Assembly (NCBI RefSeq): GCF_000418325.1
Contig: NC_021658.1
Coordinates: 8,694,001-8,758,000 of the forward strand
Source of the DNA: Sorangium cellulosum So0157-2
Lineage (GTDB): Bacteria > Myxococcota_A > Polyangia > Polyangiales > Polyangiaceae
Direction: 5' to 3'
DNA length: 64,000 nucleotides
Made by a program: the position numbers and the translations under genes. The first letter of the stretch is position 1. Each line of letters starts with the position of its first letter. This document shows, piece by piece, positions 34,570 through 48,366 of this stretch. The notes beneath the pieces are model-generated. The model saw only the letters and a program-made list of their open reading frames with translations, was not told where the DNA came from and ran no database searches.

Positions 34570-35316
34570 TCAGGGCAGCGCGTAGAACGAGAGGAGATCG
34601 CCGAACTGCTCGTCGGAGAGGACCTCGAGGGAGAAGGGCGGCATCTGCCCGCCGTAGCCGATGAAGCCGCCGTGGCGGACCTTCTCGACGAAGACCAGCC
34701 GGCGCTCGCGCTCGGTGTACTCGCCGAGCGGGTGCTCCTCGAGGGTCTGATCGGGCAGCGCCGGCGCCCGCTCGACGAGCCGCCCTTCCCCGGAGCGAGC
34801 GCGCCCGTGGCACGAGGCGCAGGCGCGATCGTGGATGAGCGCGCCCCTCCCCGGATCGCCGGGCGGCGGCTCCCTCAGCCCGTAGACCGGCGTGAACGGG
34901 ACGGCCTCGGCCGCGTCGCCGTCGCTGGGCAGCGATTCCAGGTAGGCGTACATGGCCTGGGCAGCGGGATCGTCCGCGGCCCAGGGCAGGTCCTTGGTCA
35001 TGAAGTAATAGAGGCAATGGTTGATCGCGCCGAGGAGATCGACCTCCTGACCACCCCAGTAATACGGGCGATCCACGGCGCCGGCGAGCGGGGCGCCGGG
35101 GAGCATGGCGTCCCCTGCCTCCCCGGCGATCGCCTCATGGCACGTCGAGCACGAATAACGATTGAAGCGCGTCTCCGCGACCGAGGGGTCCCGGAAGAGC
35201 GCCGCGCCGTGCTCCACGGCCGTCGCGTCGACGATCTTCGTCTCCGGATCGCCCGTGCAGCCGGAGGCGAGCGCCGCGCCGGCGAGCGCGGCGAGGGCGA
35301 GGGCGCGCGGCCTCAC
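34570..35316 (-). CDS. Diheme c-type cytochrome lipoprotein
   Basis: 248 residues from a GTG that overlaps the upstream stop (GTGA). The signal peptide ends in a lipobox (LASGC, Cys20). Two CxxCH heme-binding motifs are present, 'CSTCH' in the first domain and 'CASCH' in the second, so two small cytochrome c folds are arranged in tandem. Met residues in 'GGQMPPFS' and upstream could be axial ligands. A membrane-anchored periplasmic electron carrier is predicted. Its coupling to a beta-propeller lipoprotein suggests that the two form an extracytoplasmic redox pair; the reductant and oxidant are unknown. Confidence 0.85.
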   Translation of the reverse strand: MRPRALALAALAGAALASGCTGDPETKIVDATAVEHGAALFRDPSVAETRFNRYSCSTCHEAIAGEAGDAMLPGAPLAGAVDRPYYWGGQEVDLLGAINHCLYYFMTKDLPWAADDPAAQAMYAYLESLPSDGDAAEAVPFTPVYGLREPPPGDPGRGALIHDRACASCHGRARSGEGRLVERAPALPDQTLEEHPLGEYTERERRLVFVEKVRHGGFIGYGGQMPPFSLEVLSDEQFGDLLSFYALP

Positions 35317-36548
35317 GGAGCCTCCGCGGCGACGCGCACGAACGCGTCGGGAAAGAGGCCCACGTCGGCTTCGCTGCGCGTCTCCAGCGTCTCGGGATCG
35401 AGCCGGAGCACCTTGCCGGGGGTCTCGGTCTGATCGCCCTCGCAGACGAGGAAGAGCCCGTCTCCCCCGTCGTAATCCACGACGTGCGGCTTCTCGCAGT
35501 CCCCGGAGAGATCGCGGTAGGCGAGCTCGGCGTTGCCGTTCGCCACATCGATGAGCGCGATCGCGTCGGGCGCCTGGGTCGGCACGTAGAGGCGGCTCCC
35601 GTCGGCGGTCCACGCGACGAAGTACGGCGCGCCCTGCAGCGTCACGATCGAGTGGGGCTCCCTGAACGACTCCGACGCGACGTCGAAGAAGCGCACATCG
35701 CGGCTCCTGGTGTTGCTCACGGCGATGGTCTTCTGATCCGGGGACATGACCGCGGCATAGGGGGCGTAGGAGGGGACCCACACGGCCGGGCTCGGCCCCA
35801 CGGGCACGCGCTTCACCTCGGCGCCGGGGTCGGTCAGGTCGACGACCGCGAGGGCGTCCTCGCCCTCGCAGGCGACGTAGGCGCGGGCGCCGTCGGGGCG
35901 CGAGAGGGCGATCCCGTGCGCGGCGATGCAGGTCGGGATGAGCACCGGCTGGGCCGAGCCCGAGCGCGAGATCTCGTCGGGATCGATCACGGCCAGGGAC
36001 GAGCGCGCCGCCTCGATGTCCTGGGGGTTGTCGATCGCGCGCTTGAGATCGTAATGAGAGGCGACCACGCGGCCGCCATCCTCGGAGATCACGATGTCGC
36101 CCGGGTTGGGCTCGATGCGCACCTGCCCGAGGACGCGCATGTCGTCGAGCGCGAGCTTCTGGACATAGCCGGCCATCGCGCTCGATCCGTGGCTCGCGTG
36201 GGGGCCGATCGTGCCGGCGAGGACAGGGTACGACAGCGCGACATAGACCGCGTTCCCCGGGGCATCCACGGCGACATGGTGCGGCCCGTCGACCGTCACA
36301 GGATCGCGGCCCACCGGGTAAACGCCGAACCGCTCCCCCGTCGCGAGCGAGATGAGGGAGAGCGTGTCGGAGCGGCTATCGCTCACCACCCCCATGCCCC
36401 CCTCCGGGACCGTGATCTTCGGGCGCCGATCCGGATAGGCGTCCCCCTCGTAAGCACCGTAATGGGTCTCGATGATGGGATCGGGCTCACCGCAGCCCGC
36501 CAGCGCCACCGCCGCGAGCACGAAGCCCACAAATCGCGAAAGGACCAT
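35313..36548 (-). CDS. YVTN/beta-propeller lipoprotein
   Basis: 411 residues. Signal peptide with lipobox (VALAGC, Cys19). The rest is built of repeated blade-like units such as 'GNAVYVALSYPVLAG', 'GARAYVACEGEDALAVVDLT', 'KTIAVSNTRSRDVRFFDVAS', 'SRLYVPTQAPDAIALIDVAN' and 'GLFLVCEGDQTETPGKVLRL', typical of seven-bladed propellers of the YVTN or cytochrome-D1-like class. No heme or metal motif is evident, so it is likely a binding or scaffold protein for the coupled diheme cytochrome. GAGGT precedes the ATG at 36548; the longer reading frame upstream lacks a signal peptide. Confidence 0.8.
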   Translation of the reverse strand: MVLSRFVGFVLAAVALAGCGEPDPIIETHYGAYEGDAYPDRRPKITVPEGGMGVVSDSRSDTLSLISLATGERFGVYPVGRDPVTVDGPHHVAVDAPGNAVYVALSYPVLAGTIGPHASHGSSAMAGYVQKLALDDMRVLGQVRIEPNPGDIVISEDGGRVVASHYDLKRAIDNPQDIEAARSSLAVIDPDEISRSGSAQPVLIPTCIAAHGIALSRPDGARAYVACEGEDALAVVDLTDPGAEVKRVPVGPSPAVWVPSYAPYAAVMSPDQKTIAVSNTRSRDVRFFDVASESFREPHSIVTLQGAPYFVAWTADGSRLYVPTQAPDAIALIDVANGNAELAYRDLSGDCEKPHVVDYDGGDGLFLVCEGDQTETPGKVLRLDPETLETRSEADVGLFPDAFVRVAAEAP

Positions 36549-36816
36549 GTATGACCTCGAGAGGAGCGCCCGGAGCCCGGACGCGCCGCATCCTAGCAGC
36601 CGCCGGCGCGCTGGCCGCGGCTCCGCCCTACCATGGTTCAGCCCGTCCGTGCGCATCGACGTGACGCCGCGCGGCGCCAGCCGTGTCACGTGGGGTGGTT
36701 AACCCGCATTCCGGAAAGTCTCTTTTCATTGCCTGATGGCGATCGACATCACGAGCGCTACCGCTCGAATGAACATTTCTTGATCAGGCGCTGCTGTCTT
36801 GTCATGTAAGGAAGCG

Positions 36817-38421
36817 ATGAGCCAGACACGAGCAGGGAGCACGATGACGGCGGAGCTCGTCCGATCGCTCGGCGCGCGCGTGCGCCGAGGTGGCCCCGCG
36901 GCGGTCCTCTGCCTCGCGCTCGTGGCGGCCTGCGCGGCGGAGGAGTCCGTCGGTCCCACGCCCGCGCCGACGCCGCTGCCGGCGCTCGCCGACGCGCCGC
37001 CGCTGACGACCGAGCGCACCCTCGTGCCGCGCGCCGCGGTCGTCGATCCGCCGGACAGGAACCCCGCGGTGCCGGCGAAGATCGAGCAGATGCTCGCGGA
37101 GGGCTACGGCGAGCTCGAGATCGGGCCGGGGCTGCCGCTCGCGCCGGCGACGCTCGACGGCGCGCCGCCGCCGCCGCGCGGCCCGCGGCCGAGGCTGCTC
37201 ACGCGGTTCGTGCACCTCGCCGACACCCAGCTCGCCGACGACGAGTCGCCCGCGCGGCTCGCGATCTTCGACTCGCCCGCGATCGGCTCGGCCTTCCGCC
37301 CGCAGGAAGGGCACGAGTGCCGGATCCTCAACGCCGCCGTCCGCACCATCAACGCGTTCCACCGGAGCACGCCGCTCGACTTCGTGCTGCTCGGCGGCGA
37401 CAACGCCGACAGCGCGCAGACCAACGAGATCGCGTGGTTCACGGCCATCCTCGACGGCGCCGAGCGCGTCGAGTGCGACTCGGGCGACGACGACGACCCC
37501 GTCCAGGGGCCGGACAACGATCCCAAGGATCCGTTCGTCGCCGAGGGGCTGCTCGTGCCGTGGCGCTGGGTGACCGGCAACCACGACGTCCTGCACCAGG
37601 GGAACTTCCCGGTCGACACCCGCGCCGCGATCGCGACGGGGAACATCGCGGACGGCGGGACGCGCAGCTGGGCGCTCCCCGGCGGTCCGGTGATCACCGG
37701 CGAGGTCGTCCCCGATCCGCGGAGGGCGCTCCTGAGCCGCCCCGCGCTGCTCGATCACCTGGCGGCGGCGGGCGACGGGCACGGGATCGGGCCCGACGAG
37801 CAGGCGTACGGGAAGGCGTTCTACGAGTTCGACGTGAAGGACACGCCCGTGCGCGTCGTCGTGCTCGACACCGCCGCCGAGACCGGCGGCCCGGGCGGCG
37901 TGATCCTCCAGGACGACGTCGACCGGTTCATCCGCCCGGCCCTCGACCGCGCGCGGCTCGATCGCAGGTGGGTCGTCCTCGCGTCCCACCACGCGTCGCG
38001 CCTGCTCGGGGACGGCTCCTTCGCCGCGACGGGCACCCCCGCCGTGCCCGGCGCGCTCACCGTCGAGGCGTGGCAGTCGCTCGTCGGCGGCTACGACAAC
38101 GTGCTCCTCCACCTCGCGGGCCACACGCACGTGCACCGCGTGACCCCGGTGACGCCGAGCGGCGGACACGCCTACTGGGAGCTCGAGACCTCCGCGCTCG
38201 CCGACTACCCCCACCAGGTCCGCGTCATCGAGATCTGGGACGAGGACAACGGCTCCGTCGCGATCCGAGGGGTCGCCCTCGACTACGCCGTCGACGGCGA
38301 CGCGGTCGCCGCCGAGGGGCGCCGCCGCGCCGTCGTGGACGTCACCTCCGGCTTCGGCAGCGACGGCAGCGGCGAGCCGTCGTGGCGCAACGTCGAGCTC
38401 TCGATCGCGCGGCCGGACTGA
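36817..38421 (+). CDS. Calcineurin-like metallophosphoesterase lipoprotein
   Basis: 534 residues. The N-terminus is a lipoprotein signal ('AAVLCLALVAACAAEE'), then a Pro-rich linker. The phosphoesterase core shows the metal-site motifs in order: 'FVHLADTQLADD' (D-x-Q in place of the usual D-x-H), 'LLGGDNADS', 'WRWVTGNHDVLHQ', 'VLASHHASRL' and 'HLAGHTHVHRV'. An acidic stretch (ECDSGDDDDP) lies between blocks II and III. Exported enzymes of this family cleave phosphomonoesters or diesters outside the cytoplasm; the substrate is unknown. AAGGA precedes the ATG at 36817, and a second ATG at 36844 with GGGAG would remove nine residues and fit the signal peptide equally well. It is a monocistronic gene, convergent with the next. 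Confidence 0.85.
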   Translation: MSQTRAGSTMTAELVRSLGARVRRGGPAAVLCLALVAACAAEESVGPTPAPTPLPALADAPPLTTERTLVPRAAVVDPPDRNPAVPAKIEQMLAEGYGELEIGPGLPLAPATLDGAPPPPRGPRPRLLTRFVHLADTQLADDESPARLAIFDSPAIGSAFRPQEGHECRILNAAVRTINAFHRSTPLDFVLLGGDNADSAQTNEIAWFTAILDGAERVECDSGDDDDPVQGPDNDPKDPFVAEGLLVPWRWVTGNHDVLHQGNFPVDTRAAIATGNIADGGTRSWALPGGPVITGEVVPDPRRALLSRPALLDHLAAAGDGHGIGPDEQAYGKAFYEFDVKDTPVRVVVLDTAAETGGPGGVILQDDVDRFIRPALDRARLDRRWVVLASHHASRLLGDGSFAATGTPAVPGALTVEAWQSLVGGYDNVLLHLAGHTHVHRVTPVTPSGGHAYWELETSALADYPHQVRVIEIWDEDNGSVAIRGVALDYAVDGDAVAAEGRRRAVVDVTSGFGSDGSGEPSWRNVELSIARPD

Positions 38422-38433
38422 CGGCGCCGCGCG

Positions 38434-38449
38434 GGCGGCCGGGGCCGCC
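38434..38449. terminator. Short hairpin between convergent genes
   Basis: ggcggcc-gg-ggccgcc (7 bp arms) lies 12 bp after the phosphoesterase stop and just before the end of the convergent transferase gene. It is a probable bidirectional terminator. Confidence 0.5.
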
Positions 38450-38451
38450 GC

Positions 38452-39189
38452 TCATCCATCGCGGAGCGGCACCGTCTCCCGGAGCTCGATCGAGAGCGGA
38501 GGCGCGCCCCCCGTGCGGATGGCGGCGGCCATCGTGTGCCGCGCCGAGGGCTGGTAGAGCGCGAACTGCCAGGCCGAGCGATCGTCGGCGAGCCGCGGAT
38601 CGAACGAGACGCCGATCGACGGTCCGTCGTCCAGGTGGAACGAGAACTGGTCGAGCGGGATCGCGAGCCCCATCCCGCGCGCCTTGATGTACGACTCCTT
38701 GAGCGTCCAGTACTCGAAGAAGCGCGCGCGCTGCCTCTCCGGCGGCAGCGCGCGCAGCGCGCGCACCTCGGCGGGCGAGAAGAAGCGGTCGGCGATGTCC
38801 ACCGCGCTGCTCGAGCGCTCGGTGTCCTCGACGTCGACCCCCACGTCGCGGTCCAGCGCGACCAGGCAGGCGATGAGCCCCCGCGTGTTCGACAGGTTGA
38901 ACCGCAGCGGCGGCACCCCCGGCGGCCCCGCGATCTGCGGCCGGCCAAATTCGTTCCGGACGAACGTCCATGCCTCGGGCGCGACGTCCGCGTACTTCGA
39001 GAGGGTCGTGCGCACGAGCGCGCGCGTGAGCAGGTACTCGTGCCGGTTCTCGGCGAACAGGAAGCGCGCCTGCTGCGCCGCCTCGTCCGGCGCCATCAGC
39101 CGGTGGTACGCCGCGAGCAGCGCCTCGTCGCGGATCGGCTCGCAGAAGACGTACCAGAGGTGCGCGATGCCGGGGCCGATCTCGAGCAT
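38452..39189 (-). CDS. 4'-phosphopantetheinyl transferase (Sfp type)
   Basis: 245 residues, the Sfp/Gsp length. The CoA/Mg2+ signatures are 'VGVDVED' (D119, E121) and 'FFEYWTLKESYIKARGMGL' (E165, K168-type residues). An N-terminal 'RHEYLLTRALVRTTLSKY' and 'FNLSNTRGLIACLVA' are also typical. It moves phosphopantetheine from CoA onto carrier proteins of polyketide, peptide and fatty-acid synthases, so it is essential for the secondary metabolism expected of this group. The ATG directly follows the TAG of the metallophosphoesterase gene with no gap, so expression is tightly coupled. No biosynthetic cluster lies in the window. Confidence 0.92.
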   Translation of the reverse strand: MLEIGPGIAHLWYVFCEPIRDEALLAAYHRLMAPDEAAQQARFLFAENRHEYLLTRALVRTTLSKYADVAPEAWTFVRNEFGRPQIAGPPGVPPLRFNLSNTRGLIACLVALDRDVGVDVEDTERSSSAVDIADRFFSPAEVRALRALPPERQRARFFEYWTLKESYIKARGMGLAIPLDQFSFHLDDGPSIGVSFDPRLADDRSAWQFALYQPSARHTMAAAIRTGGAPPLSIELRETVPLRDG

Positions 39190-40035
39190 CTACGCCGTCC
39201 CTGGCAGCGGCGCCGCGGCCGCGGGCCCCGGCAGGATCTCCCGAAGGCAGCTGTCGGCGGTGAGGCCGATGGGCCGCTGGCGCGGGTAGCCGAACGAAAC
39301 CTCCTCGAAACGAACACCATCGATCCAGTCGGTGCGGGGGATGTGGAGGTGGCCTGAGACGACCACCCGCGCGCGGAAGCGCGTGTGCCAGTCGTGCGTG
39401 CGCCGCGTCCCGCACCAGATCGAGAAGCGCGGGATGTGCCGCAGGCGCACGAGCTCTTCCCGAAGCGGGAAGTGGTTGATGAGCACCGTGGCGTGCGCCT
39501 CGATCGCGGCGAGTCGGGCCTCGGTCTCGGCGAGGCGGGCCCGGCACCACTCAGGCCGGCTCGCGTACGGGGCCGGGTCGAGCAGCTCCTCGTCGCTGCA
39601 GAGGACGCCGCTCTCCATCGCCCACGCCACGGCGTCGAGCTCGGCCACGTCGGCCGGCCGGAAGCTGTAGTCGTAGAGCAGGAACATCGGCGCCAGCACG
39701 TGGGGCCCGCCCTCGCCCTCCCAAAGCACGTACGGGTCCTCGGGCGTAATCACCCCGCGGCTCCGGCATAGCTCGACAAGCCGATCGTAGCGGGCCTGAC
39801 CGCGCGGCCCGCCCCGCTCACTCGGCATCGTATAGAGCTCGTGGTTGCCCGGCGCCCACACGAGCTGCTTGAACCGGGGGCCCAGCGTGTCGAGCACGTA
39901 GAGCAGGTGCTGCTCCGTCTCCCCGAGGTCGCCGGCGAGGATCAGCCAGTCGTTCGGGCGCGGCGTCACGCGCTCGAGGGCCCAGCGGTTCTCCGCATAG
40001 CCGACGTGGAGATCACTGAGTGCGAAGAGCTTCAT
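39190..40035 (-). CDS. Metallophosphoesterase coupled to phosphopantetheinyl transferase
   Basis: 281 residues, cytoplasmic (no signal peptide). Motifs: 'LFALSDLHVGYAENRWAL' (D-x-H), 'LILAGDLGETEQHL', 'VWAPGNHELYTMPS', 'VLINHFPLREELVRL' and 'VVSGHLHIPRTDW'. These five blocks with the 'SDLHVGYAENR' start match the family that includes mycobacterial Rv2795c (PptH), which sits in an operon with pptT and removes phosphopantetheine from carrier proteins. The zero-gap coupling to an Sfp-type transferase here repeats that arrangement. A phosphopantetheinyl hydrolase role is therefore a good inference, though direct evidence is lacking. It lies divergent to gltB. Confidence 0.82.
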   Translation of the reverse strand: MKLFALSDLHVGYAENRWALERVTPRPNDWLILAGDLGETEQHLLYVLDTLGPRFKQLVWAPGNHELYTMPSERGGPRGQARYDRLVELCRSRGVITPEDPYVLWEGEGGPHVLAPMFLLYDYSFRPADVAELDAVAWAMESGVLCSDEELLDPAPYASRPEWCRARLAETEARLAAIEAHATVLINHFPLREELVRLRHIPRFSIWCGTRRTHDWHTRFRARVVVSGHLHIPRTDWIDGVRFEEVSFGYPRQRPIGLTADSCLREILPGPAAAAPLPGTA

Positions 40036-40143
40036 GCTAATGACACATCGCCGGCGGCCGGGCCAGCAGGCCGGCCATCCCCACCTTCACCACGGGCGGC
40101 GACGGGCGTCCACTGCCGCGCGCCGCCCCCCGCGGGCCACCCA

Positions 40144-40173
40144 GCCCGGGGAGAGGGGGGCCGCTCCCCCCGG
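40144..40173 (+). promoter_or_regulatory. Possible hairpin in gltB leader
   Basis: cccgggg (40144-40150) pairs with ccccggg (40167-40173) and is followed by ttttg. It lies about 95 bp before gltB and could be an attenuator-like stem or simply a strong hairpin. There is no further support. Confidence 0.3.
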
Positions 40174-40267
40174 GTTTTGCGCCCGGTTCCGGGTGAGCTG
40201 GCGCGCCGCATTAACTAGGGCTCCAATCCTTGTGCAACATGTGCTACGCGCGTGTGAAGTCAGCACC

Positions 40268-44867
<4,600 letters not shown>

Positions 44868-44875
<8 letters not shown>

Positions 44876-46307
44876 GGTACGAGGCTTCCTCGAGATCCAG
44901 CGGGTCGACATCAAGAAGCGGCCCGTCTCCGAGCGATTGAACGACTGGCAGGAGTTCGAGCTCCCGATCCCCGACCCCGAGCTGCGCGATCAGGCGGCGC
45001 GGTGCATGGACTGCGGCATCCCGTTCTGCCACGACGGGTGTCCGCTCGGGAACCTGATCCCCGACTGGAACGATCACATGTTCCGCGAGCGCCTCCCCGA
45101 GGCGATCGCGGCGCTCGACGCGACGAACAACTTCCCCGAGTTCACCGGGCGCGTGTGCCCGGCGCCCTGCGAGGCGGCGTGCGTGCTGAACATCGAGGGC
45201 AAGCCGGTCACGATCAAGAACGTCGAGCGCGGCGTCGCCGATCGCGCCTTCGAGCGGGGTCTGGTCGCGCCGGTCATCGCGAAGCAGCGCACGGGCAGGA
45301 AGGTCGCGGTGATCGGGTCGGGCCCGGCCGGCCTCGCGGCCGCGCAGCAGCTCGCGCGCAAGGGGCACGACGTGACGGTCTTCGAGCGCGACGATCGCAT
45401 CGGCGGCCTGCTCCGTTACGGCATCCCCGACTTCAAGATGGAGAAGCACCTCATCGACCGCCGCATGGAGCAGATGCAGGCCGAGGGGGTGACCTTCCGC
45501 ACGGGCGTCCACTGCGGCGTCGACGTCACCGGCGACGCGCTGCGCGAGCAGTACGACGCCATCGTGCTCTGCGGCGGGGCGCGCCGGCCGCGCGACCTGC
45601 CGGTCCCGGGCCGGGAGCTCAAGGGCATCCACTTCGCCATGGATTTCCTGACGCAGCAGAACAAGCGGGTCGCCGGCGACGTGGTCCCCGACGGCGAGGC
45701 GATCCTCGCGACGGGCAAGCGCGTGGTCGTCATCGGCGGCGGCGACACCGGCTCGGACTGCCTCGGCACGAGCCATCGCCACCGCGCGGCGCACGTGACC
45801 CAGCTCGAGCTCCTCCCCCGCCCGCCCGAGCAGCGCTCGCTCACGAACCCGTGGCCCGCGTGGCCGCTCATCCTCCGCACGTCGTCCTCGCACGAGGAGG
45901 GCGGCGAGCGCGACTGGTCGGTGTCGACCACCGGGTTCGCCGGGGACGAGCACGGGAACGTCCGCGCCCTCAAGGCGACGCGGGTGAGCCTGGAAGGCGG
46001 GAAGTTCGTGCCCGTCCCGGGGAGCGAGTTCGAGATCCCGTGCGAGCTCGTCCTGCTCGCGATGGGCTTCGTCGGCTCCGAGCGCGAGGGGTTGCTCGAG
46101 CAGCTCGGCGTCGCGATGGACCAGCGCGGCAACGTGAAGGCCCCGGGCGGGCGCACGAGCGTGGAGGGCGTCTTCGCCGCCGGCGACATGTCGCGCGGCC
46201 AGAGCCTCGTCGTGTGGGCGATCGCGGAGGGGCGCAAGGCCGCCGAGGCGGTCGACGCGTACCTGATGCAGCCGGCGAAGCGCCGGCTGGCGCTCGCGGC
46301 GGGCTAG
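44868..46307 (+). CDS. gltD: Glutamate synthase small subunit
   Basis: 479 residues. The N-terminus carries the two Cys-rich [4Fe-4S] segments 'CMDCGIPFCHDGCPLGN' and 'CPAPCEAACVLN'. The FAD site is 'KVAVIGSGPAGLAAAQQLA' and the NADPH site 'RVVVIGGGDTGSDCLGTS'; 'EGVFAAGDMSRGQSLVVWAI' closes the FAD domain. It passes electrons from NADPH through FAD and Fe-S clusters to GltB. The ATG lies inside the end of gltB (8 bp overlap), giving coupled expression. AGAGAGG is a fair ribosome-binding site 12 bases upstream. Confidence 0.95.
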
Positions 46308-46315
46308 GCTCGTCC

Positions 46316-47314
46316 GTGCGAGCGCTGGTCTGGGACGGCACGGCGGCGCGCGTCACCGACCGCGCCCCGCCCTCGATCGCGGCCGGCATGGCCGTGGTCG
46401 AGGTGCGGTGCGCGGGGATCTGCAACACGGATCTCGAAATCACCAAAGGTTACATGGATTTCCGCGGCACGCTCGGCCACGAGTTCGTCGGGGAGGTCGC
46501 GGAGGGGCCCGCCGCGTGGCGCGGCCGTCGCGTGGTCGGGGAGATCAACTTCGCGTGCGGCCGCTGCGACGCGTGCGCGCGCGGGCTGGGGCGGCACTGC
46601 CCGACGCGCACGGTGATGGGCATCGCCGGCGCCGACGGCGCGCTGGCGGAGCGCGTCGCGGTGCCCGTGGCGAACCTCCACGCCGTGGACGACCGGGTGG
46701 ACGACGAGGAGGCGGTGTTCACCGAGCCGCTCGCGGCGGCGTTCGAGATCCTGGAGCAGGTGCGCGTGGCGCCGGGCACCTCGGCGCTCGTGTTCGGCGA
46801 CGGGAAGCTCGGCCTGCTCATCGCCCAGGTGCTGCACCAGGCCGGCGCCCGCGTCCTCGCGGTCGGCAAGCACGAGGAGAAGCTCGCCCTGCTGCGCGCG
46901 CGGGGCATCGCGACCGAGCTCGTGCGGCCGGCCGCGCTGGCCTCCGCCGATGCCGGCGGAGGCGCGCCTCCTCAGGGCGCCTGGGCCGGCGAGCCGGCCG
47001 AGCTCGTGGTCGAGGCCACGGGCACCGCCGAGGGGTTCATGAGGGCGGTCCGCGCGACCCGGCCGCGCGGAACGCTCGTGCTGAAGAGCACCGTCGCCGG
47101 GCTCTCCAGCGTCCACCTGGCGGAGCTCGTCATCCACGAGATCACCGTGGTCGGCTCGCGCTGCGGGCTGTTCGAGCCCGCGCTGCGCGCCCTGGCGGCC
47201 CGGACCGTCGACGTGCGCTCGCTCGTGTCGGCTCGCCTCCCGCTGGAGCGCGCCGAGGAGGCGCTGCGGGCCGCGGCAGCGCCGGGCGCCCTCAAGGTGC
47301 TCGTGACCCGCTGA
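46316..47314 (+). CDS. Zinc-dependent alcohol dehydrogenase (MDR family)
   Basis: 332 residues from a GTG nine bases after the gltD stop, so probably in the same operon. The catalytic zinc ligands are Cys36 in 'CAGICNTDLEITKGY' and His55/Glu56 in 'GHEFVGEV'. The structural zinc loop is 'CGRCDACARGLGRHCP' (C-x2-C-x2-C-x7-C). The cofactor fold includes 'SALVFGDGKLGLLIAQVL', with G-x-G-x-x-G and a switch to Lys/His residues suggesting either NAD or NADP. It resembles threonine/sorbitol dehydrogenase-type members. The substrate is unknown, and the link to glutamate synthase is only positional. Confidence 0.87.
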   Translation: MRALVWDGTAARVTDRAPPSIAAGMAVVEVRCAGICNTDLEITKGYMDFRGTLGHEFVGEVAEGPAAWRGRRVVGEINFACGRCDACARGLGRHCPTRTVMGIAGADGALAERVAVPVANLHAVDDRVDDEEAVFTEPLAAAFEILEQVRVAPGTSALVFGDGKLGLLIAQVLHQAGARVLAVGKHEEKLALLRARGIATELVRPAALASADAGGGAPPQGAWAGEPAELVVEATGTAEGFMRAVRATRPRGTLVLKSTVAGLSSVHLAELVIHEITVVGSRCGLFEPALRALAARTVDVRSLVSARLPLERAEEALRAAAAPGALKVLVTR

Positions 47315-47904
47315 GCTCGGTCCCGAGCCCAGTGACACATACATTACACGACATTTATACACCTCGTGGGACCTCCCTTCGGCCCACCTCGACCTGGTAG
47401 GGCGCCCACCTTCAACCCGGTACGGCGTCCGCCTGCGTCCCCTGCCTGTGAAACCGCGGTCCGTCTGCCCAGGGGGCCGCGCCGGTGGTGCTCGTCTGCG
47501 ACCGCGGGTGACTCGGGATGCGCTCGATCGGCCGCAACGCCTTCGGCGCGGGCCCGACCGCGCCGTGCGCCGCGCGCGTCCAGGCGGGCGCTGCTTCGAT
47601 TCGACGGCGTCCCAACTCCCGAGGTGCGCGGCTGCGGCCACAGATCGCTGTGCAACGACGCGCCCCAGGACACCCCAGGTTCAGGCTCGGAGATCCTCGA
47701 TATTTCGAAACGAAATTCTCAGAGCGTCCGTAAAGCGGAGAGCGCGAGCGCGAGCGCGAGCGCCCCTCGCGTGAACGGCGCCAGCTCGGCGCTGTCGGCC
47801 GGGCTGCGGTTGCTCCCCCGAGCACGACGCCTGAGAAATCCCCCCGGCTGACTGGAATAGATCCTCGTAGGAGTCGCAGGTTGCGGCAGGGATCAGGAGC
47901 ATCG
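47315..47904. other. Intergenic region, 590 bp
   Basis: No convincing gene. The left edge has an AT-rich stretch (47336-47365); 47700-47735 is also AT-rich (gatatttcgaaacgaaattc) and could hold the promoter of the next gene. A short gagcgc repeat lies at 47740-47762. Open frames across the region have no family features. Confidence 0.4.
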
Positions 47905-48321
47905 ATGAGCGCCAAGGACAGCCCACACCATCACGACCGCCCGACGGACGATTCGGACGAGGCCCGCCAAGCCAGGGAGAGCTGGGAGCAGCAGAAGCTG
48001 CTGGAGCTCGGCCTCGACGGCATCGAGGAGGATGCGTCGGCGTTCTGCCCTCATTGCCGTCGCGAGATGCTGGAGCGCCTCGCGCGCGCCCAGGAGCGCG
48101 GCTCCGTGCTGTTCGATATGGTCCGACGTCACGGGCTGAGCCCCCTGCCCCCTCGCGGCGGACGGCCCAGGGTCTGGCGCTGCCTCGGCTTCTTCTCGGA
48201 GCTCGCGAGCGAGCTCCGGGCCCTCGCGCCGCCCGGCCGCGGCGCGCTCTGGCTCGTCCTCGCGAGCCTCGCGATCGGCGCGCTGACGCTCTGGGCGGCG
48301 CTCGCCAGCCTGAGGCGTTGA
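47905..48321 (+). CDS. Small membrane-anchored protein with CxxC motif, unknown function
   Basis: 138 residues. The start has a good ribosome-binding site (AGGAG, seven bases away). An acidic hydrophilic N-terminus is followed by 'SAFCPHCRREMLERLARAQE', one CxxC pair that might bind metal with a partner, a basic stretch, and a C-terminal membrane helix ('ALWLVLASLAIGALTLWAAL'). It is predicted to be a tail-anchored protein with its N-terminal domain in the cytoplasm. It converges on the GRAS gene with 45 bp between. Not recognised as a known family. Confidence 0.6.
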   Translation: MSAKDSPHHHDRPTDDSDEARQARESWEQQKLLELGLDGIEEDASAFCPHCRREMLERLARAQERGSVLFDMVRRHGLSPLPPRGGRPRVWRCLGFFSELASELRALAPPGRGALWLVLASLAIGALTLWAALASLRR

Positions 48322-48366
48322 CGCGACGGGCCGCCCGCGCCGCAGGCGTCCCCGGCGAGGCAGCGG

